From positions 124,001 to 188,000 of the forward strand of contig JAPYMA010000804.1 of assembly GCA_035041965.1 (NCBI GenBank): a stretch of 64,000 nt of DNA, in the 5' to 3' direction. This DNA is from Anisakis pegreffii. Lineage: Eukaryota; Nematoda; Chromadorea; Rhabditida; Anisakidae. A model generated the notes under the pieces. That model was not told the DNA's origin and ran no database searches. It saw only the letters and a list, made by a program, of their open reading frames with translations. This document shows positions 59,293 through 64,000 of the stretch, in pieces. The first letter of the stretch is position 1; every line of letters starts with the position of its first letter. The position numbers were made by a program, and so were the translations under genes.

Positions 59293-61589
59293 TCATCCAT
59301 GGTTCATCGTTTCAACCAGTGGATATCGTTCGCTATTCACTGTTGTCGTCTCGTTATAAACGGGCGGTGGATAAGTGCATTTTTGACTATGACTATATGA
59401 CGACTGCGATGAACAGCGATCGCAGTAGTAAGAATTGGATATTGTTGATGTTGTTACGTTCCGATACGATGGAGGTGCGAGTGCGATAGCAGGTAATAAC
59501 ACATCATTGATAACACTGAAATGTTAAACGATTTCAAAACTTCAAGCAAATAGTCAGAGGTGATCGATCGTCACAAAATTGCTCACTTCAAATCGTAAAT
59601 GACCGCCGGTGATGTAAGTTGCTGATGATGTTCACGTCCACAATTCAATCGTTCTACCAAGTGCGTTGCATAATGAGTGCTTTCTTGTGAAGAATTTGTT
59701 CGAGCAAATACTCGCAATCCTTCTCTGACCAATGCTAACAACCCTAAATTTCTTCTCGTTGTGCTATTCAAAGTCTCTCGTCCAGAATGCTGATCGTGAG
59801 TAAAAACAAATGCAGCTAGCCGATTAACTTTCATATTGCCGACAACAGTACTGCCGTTAACATCATCATGATAAGCAACTGCACGACTACTATTGTTATT
59901 GTTGTGATTATTATTATTATTATTATTATTGTCATTCTTGCTATTGATGTGTTGCGGGGATCAGGAGGTTTCGAGAACCCCGTCCTCAATTCTTCGTCCC
60001 GGACTTTATTCGAGCCGACTGCATTTTCGGGGTCACAAACTGCGAATTTTCGTCCCCGACTTTTTGCTGTCCTAGCAACATACTAGTCATTTTTATTATT
60101 GTTGGTGATGATGATATGAATATGTGGAATATTACCATTATCACGAATATATTTTGATCGATTAATAGGATTGCTGTTCTTATTATTATCCATATTATAT
60201 GACGTTCGGTTCAGCTTCTTTCCACATCGAATCCATATTGTAAATTCGACACTTGTGAGCTGTCTTCGTCTACAACAATAAAACAGATCTATATTGCTCC
60301 AGCTCTTCTCATTGTCCGAGTAAAACTATTGAACGAACGCACCGAGGCTTCGACAACCGTGAAACAACCATCGTACAACAAACAGCCGTTGCAAATAAAA
60401 TTATAATTCCAAATGCGAATGTCAAATGATCTTCAGCTATATTCGTTGGTTCCGTTAAATAACGTCGACTTGTTATACCATTATCTATTCCAATTATCTC
60501 CAAATAATACAATCACAGTTATAAAAACAAAGGAGTAATGACGATTATAATAATAATAACAATAAAATAGTAATAATAATAATGATAGTAATAATAATAC
60601 TGATAATAATAGTAATAATAATAATAACAATAATAATACTAATATTGCTGATAACAATACTAATAATAGTACCATTAAAAACATTACTTACATCGGTCAA
60701 ATTTTGATTGTCAGTGGTGTCGAAAGAGGCCAGATCGATATCGTCGCAAAATGGTAGTCTAGAATGAATCGAGCAATGATACGATTAACTCATTGCTAGA
60801 GCAATCAGCCTTAAACGATCACCTCAAGCAACTCACTCGTAAACAGTATATAATACATTGCTGATCAAGATGAAGCATTCAGCTGTGTATGTTTTAAGTA
60901 TTTATTTACCTGGATGATTCATTGATAAGGAGTATAAATTGACAGCATGCGAGTCGACTCAATTTACGTTGTTGTAGACACAGATGCATTTGTAAACGCT
61001 CGATGAGAACCTTGATAATGAAAACACGAATCATACTTATGATAATAATAACAATAAGAATCATAATAATAACAGTAATAATAATAAGAATGCGATAAGC
61101 AATCAGTAATTTGCGAGCTGATGATTGTTTCGAGTGATAAATATTTTCCGAGCAGCGCCTTCATCGCCTGAATAGTTTTGGAAAGGCTGTGTTTGCATAA
61201 GGTAATTTGTGAAGTGCGCGTTCCATATAATAGGATATGCTTGGAAAGTAGTTGTTGTTTTAAGTTAGCTGCTATAAGTGAAGTATATGGACAATCGCAA
61301 TGATGAGCGTTTTTTGACTTGCCTCGTTAGGTAGTGAAAAAATAGAGATTGCGCAAAGTGAACAATAATGGCGTAACAGTAGTGGTTTGGAAATAAAATT
61401 GATCGAAAATTTTGAGATAATGCTTTGAGAGGAGTAGCACTGTGATGCACAAGTGATTGACTGAATCAGAAACGATAAAAAATGTTTTGGAAAGAATGAA
61501 CTGATTGATTGATGAACATGAAGAAGATGACGAATAAGGATGAGAAGAACGAATGCAAGAATAGAATTCGACGACGAAATTTGACGCAT
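59293..61589 (-). CDS. Unrecognised single-pass membrane protein with two PPxY motifs
   Basis: I do not recognise the family. Seven - strand segments with agreeing splice phases: 61589-61518, 61010-60910, 60758-60692, 60497-60343, 60269-60204, 59940-59587, 59515-59293 (345 residues). The first exon is signal-peptide-like (SILAFVLLILIRHLL). A short ectodomain follows, with one likely N-glycosylation site (NESS). A transmembrane helix (FAFGIIILFATAVCCTMVV) is followed by a basic stop-transfer stretch (SRLSKPRRR). The presumed cytoplasmic tail has an Asn-rich segment, then PPSY and PPPVY near the end (both PPxY, the WW-domain ligand of Nedd4-type ubiquitin ligases and similar proteins). The 60910/60758, 60692/60497, 60343/60269 and 59587/59515 junctions are good. 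The signal-peptide exon and the 60204/59940 junction are tentative. Confidence 0.6.
59955..60065. repeat. GC-rich dispersed repeat, copy A
   Basis: A GC-rich block inside an intron of the minus-strand gene. It shares ACCCCGTCC, CGAC-GCATTTT, GGTC and TTTCGT-CCC in the same order and spacing with 63474-63550. It stands out from the AT-rich background and is probably a fragment of a transposable element. Confidence 0.75.
60541..60670 (-). repeat. TTA-type microsatellite in an intron of the minus-strand gene
   Basis: AAT/TAA units on +, meaning TTA/ATT on the transcribed - sense strand. A second tract lies at about 61039-61090. The orientation is opposite to the microsatellites in introns of the + strand genes. 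Confidence 0.85.
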
Positions 61590-62395
61590 GCACAACAATG
61601 ACTAATATGTGAAACAATTGATTTTGTTTATTTATTCGGTTATTTACTCGTTTGATTGATGAATTGAATCGTTCGTTCGATGCTTCTTTAAATGAATATA
61701 TATCTCGAAAAATAAGGATCCCTCGGCCAAACCATAGCATAAATTGAAAAAAAAATTTCTTTCCAAAGACCAATCTCAAAATTATCAACCATCCTCAGTG
61801 TAACGAACAATCAAACAAGTCACTTAATAAAGTGTCATAAATATGACGTTAAATCTGGTACATTTTAATGGAAGATAATATGAGAGGGAAAAACCAATCA
61901 AAATCTGCTAAAGTTTTTCGCATTAAATTTAAGCGCGCATCCTGTTCACTAGTTATATGAAAGTATTTGTTTAAAATTCTCAAAATGAACGATAATGTTC
62001 CAGAATATTGCGGAGAGCATTCATTTTTGAACTGGACATGCACTGCAACGCTTTGAAGTATATCATTTCTAGGCGCAAGCTTAACGCTCAATATTGGCAT
62101 CGACTTGTTTTTTACGCATTTCAAGTTTCGAACTTTTGTGTTTTTCATGATAATGTTCAGCTCAGTTTCGATTTGTGCGAGTCAGAACGAATGCAAGTGT
62201 TTGAGATTGACACGAGCTAAATCTCGTGGGAATGCTATTTGAGGATTTCACATAGTGTGTGAGTGATTGAGTTTCGGAATATATATTATATAAGTGCTTT
62301 TTTATGTATGTTTGAAGGATATTTTATGACTTGCTTACTGCTTATTCGCTAACTTCTGATGCGTTTTAAAATTGTGATGTGCATGCAAACCTGAG
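61590..62395. other. Spacer, no gene seen
   Basis: AT-rich sequence upstream of the minus-strand membrane-protein gene. No splice-consistent exon was found. Confidence 0.45.
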
Positions 62396-62397
62396 AG

Positions 62398-62582
62398 TAC
62401 CGTTATAGTTGGAAAATGTTGATCGTGATATTGCTGATTCCTTGCATATGCAAACACACTGTGCATCTCAGCTACGTGAGATAGTTTCAGCAAATCCTTG
62501 ATATACTCGCAGGAAACAGTATCACCCGACAACATATATGTCTTTCGGAAACTAGAGAATCTGGAGAATATGATGGTGGACG
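62398..62582 (-). pseudogene. Possible BTB-domain relic inside a duplicated segment
   Basis: On the - strand this segment reads YMLSGDTVSCEYIKDLLK, then LSHVAEMHSVFAYA. That resembles the C-terminal half of a BTB domain (the Y-x-G-x-V...DLL...A pattern of Kelch/BTB proteins). No other part of a BTB protein lies next to it. The second copy at 62817-63020 has lost the frame. A decayed gene or transposon-carried fragment is more likely than a living gene. Confidence 0.3.
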
Positions 62583-62638
62583 TAATATTGCATACTTTAA
62601 TTTACGTTTGAGAATGTTGAATGAATTAAGTAAGAATT

Positions 62639-62748
62639 TACATAAGAGTACTATATAAACAGCTGTACATTTCGTACATTTTGTATGGGTCATGAGACCC
62701 ATACAAAATGTACGAAATGTACAGCTGTTTATATAGTACTCTTATGTA
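62639..62748. repeat. Perfect palindrome: two 53-nt arms, 4-nt loop
   Basis: Arms 62639-62691 and 62696-62748 are exact reverse complements, separated by ATGA. As RNA it would form a 53-bp perfect hairpin. Perfection implies recent origin or continuing exchange between the arms. It is too long and too perfect for a typical microRNA precursor. It looks like a foldback element or the scar of a fold-back DNA event. Confidence 0.95.
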
Positions 62749-63020
62749 GTACTTTATATAGTATATATAGTACGGTCACTTCAGATTGTTTTGGTGTCTA
62801 CGACAGAGTACATACGTACCGATACTTTGAAGATGGTGATCGTGATGTTGCTAACTCCTTCTACATATTGATCTATGCATATACAATGTATTGGAATGAG
62901 TGGCTCATCTACATGAGATGGTTTTAGAAAATCCTCATCATTACTTGGAGGAAACAAAATCGTGCGACAACACGTGTACCTTTCTGAAACCAGAGAATGT
63001 GGAGAGTACGATATTGGAGA

Positions 63021-64000
63021 GAAACGAACATGCTTCCGTGCGAAGCAGAGAGTTCGAATTTAATATTTTCTCAGTTTCGCAACAAAAATATAAATTTTAA
63101 ATATCTCAATGCTGGAAAAAATGAACACTCGTTTATAGATGAAAATTAGCGAATCTCCACACAATATTGCTCCCTGTTTGTCGGGCTACAAAAATTGCAA
63201 ACGTTCAACAAAACCTATTGAAAACAGTGACGTCATTCATTCTGTATTGAAATGACTCAACGAAAAGGAATTAAACGATTTTTGCTGTATTAAAATCGGC
63301 TATTAGACATGAAACGCATGATGGTTATTTGCTGTTCATCATCGATGTCTTGTCGCTATGGCAAACGGTCGACTCAATCAACTGCTGAATGTTGACTCGT
63401 TAATAGTCTTCTTCTACATTGCTCTTGATCAGTGAACATCATTCATATGTACTGATTAGTGTGATGCGAAGATCGGGGACCCCGTCCCCGACAATTTTTG
63501 AATCGACCGCATTTTAATGGTCCCCGATTGGAAAATTTCGTGCCCACACCACACTAGTACTAATCATGCTTTCAATTAGAAACTGAACTTCTCAAGATAT
63601 AAATTAAATGCTTACCGCCTACTGCTGTTGTTACTTTTACGAAGCAAATCAGCCAATAAGATGCTAAAATGGTAGTGCATTGTTGAAGTGAACATAATAG
63701 GTGATGGACGGTATGAATTTGAATGAGATCCGATTATTCATCTAAGACACAATGATGTGTTATCATTGGCGACTGCGTCAGATGTTTCCAGAAAATGTTT
63801 AGTTTAGGGGTTAGGAATGTGATGGTGAAGGAATGGCAATTGACTGATGAATTCAATGAACTGGTTTTTGAAGGTCAACTTCAATTTTGAGGACGTGTTG
63901 TATTTTTTTCTGCTATATTTTTGTCAATTGTTGTTTATTGCGTTGTAGGATTGTGGTATTGTGTCGCTATTGATCGTCGTGCAAATCTTTCGTGTTTATT
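63021..64000. other. Terminal spacer with repeat copy B; no gene seen
   Basis: AT-rich sequence running to the window edge. Apart from the GC-rich repeat at 63474-63550, nothing recognisable was found. Confidence 0.45.
63474..63550. repeat. GC-rich dispersed repeat, copy B
   Basis: Starts GGGGACCCCGTCCCCGAC and shares its internal order with copy A (59955-60065). ACTAGT occurs just downstream of both copies. Confidence 0.75.

Larger units (their letters stand above)
62398..63020 (+). repeat. Pair of diverged direct repeats of about 190 bp
   Basis: Copy 1 is about 62398-62582 and copy 2 about 62817-63020. Shared blocks in the same order include GATCGTGAT-TTGCT, CATCT-C-TGAGAT, GAGGAAACA/CAGGAAACA, CGACAACA, TTTC-GAAAC-AGAGAAT and GGAGA. 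Small indels separate them. The two copies flank the palindrome at 62639-62748. Confidence 0.75.

Noticed and set aside
62639..62748. MicroRNA precursor
   Set aside because: A perfect 53-bp stem with a 4-nt loop lacks the bulges and size of a normal pre-miRNA. Flanking duplicated sequence points to a foldback repeat.

Overview
This is a eukaryotic, intron-rich, AT-rich window, almost certainly from a nematode. The genes are split into many short exons (GT...TTTTCAG introns, some under 50 nt). Two of them are nematode-type orthologues: a SKN-1 factor that stops after its basic region without a leucine zipper, and a STAT of the STA-1/STA-2 type without the N-terminal domain. Degenerate TTAGGC-like tracts (the nematode telomere motif) also occur. 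The abundance of TTA/ATT microsatellites and the long introns and spacers suggest a parasitic Spirurina (clade III) lineage, but that placement is a guess.

Layout on the + strand: SEC24 COPII coat subunit (666-7055, 21 exons); a 7 kb spacer with degenerate repeats; a MAPKAP-kinase (14066-18907, C-terminal tail unresolved); a long spacer; ELKS/ERC active-zone scaffold (26779-34131); beclin 1 (36012-37836); SKN-1/Nrf (38596-42327); U1A/U2B''-type snRNP protein (44302-45903); HSCB mitochondrial iron-sulfur co-chaperone (47060-49097); STAT (52802-58873). Two probable genes lie on the - strand. One is an unrecognised four-exon gene (51355-49942) and the other is an unrecognised single-pass membrane protein with two PPxY motifs (61589-59293). 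Each was assembled from exons whose splice phases agree. The last 3 kb holds repeats: a perfect 53-bp-arm palindrome flanked by diverged direct repeats, and a GC-rich dispersed repeat.

Exon coordinates were assigned by eye from splice signals, reading frame and family homology. The summed coding lengths of SEC24, ELKS, beclin, SKN-1, snRNP, HSCB, STAT and both minus-strand models are each divisible by three with no internal stop, which supports the models. The genes do not form one pathway. They are housekeeping and signalling genes (secretion, splicing, Fe-S biogenesis, autophagy, p38-MAPK output, oxidative stress, cytokine-type signalling). No tRNA, rRNA or CRISPR was seen.
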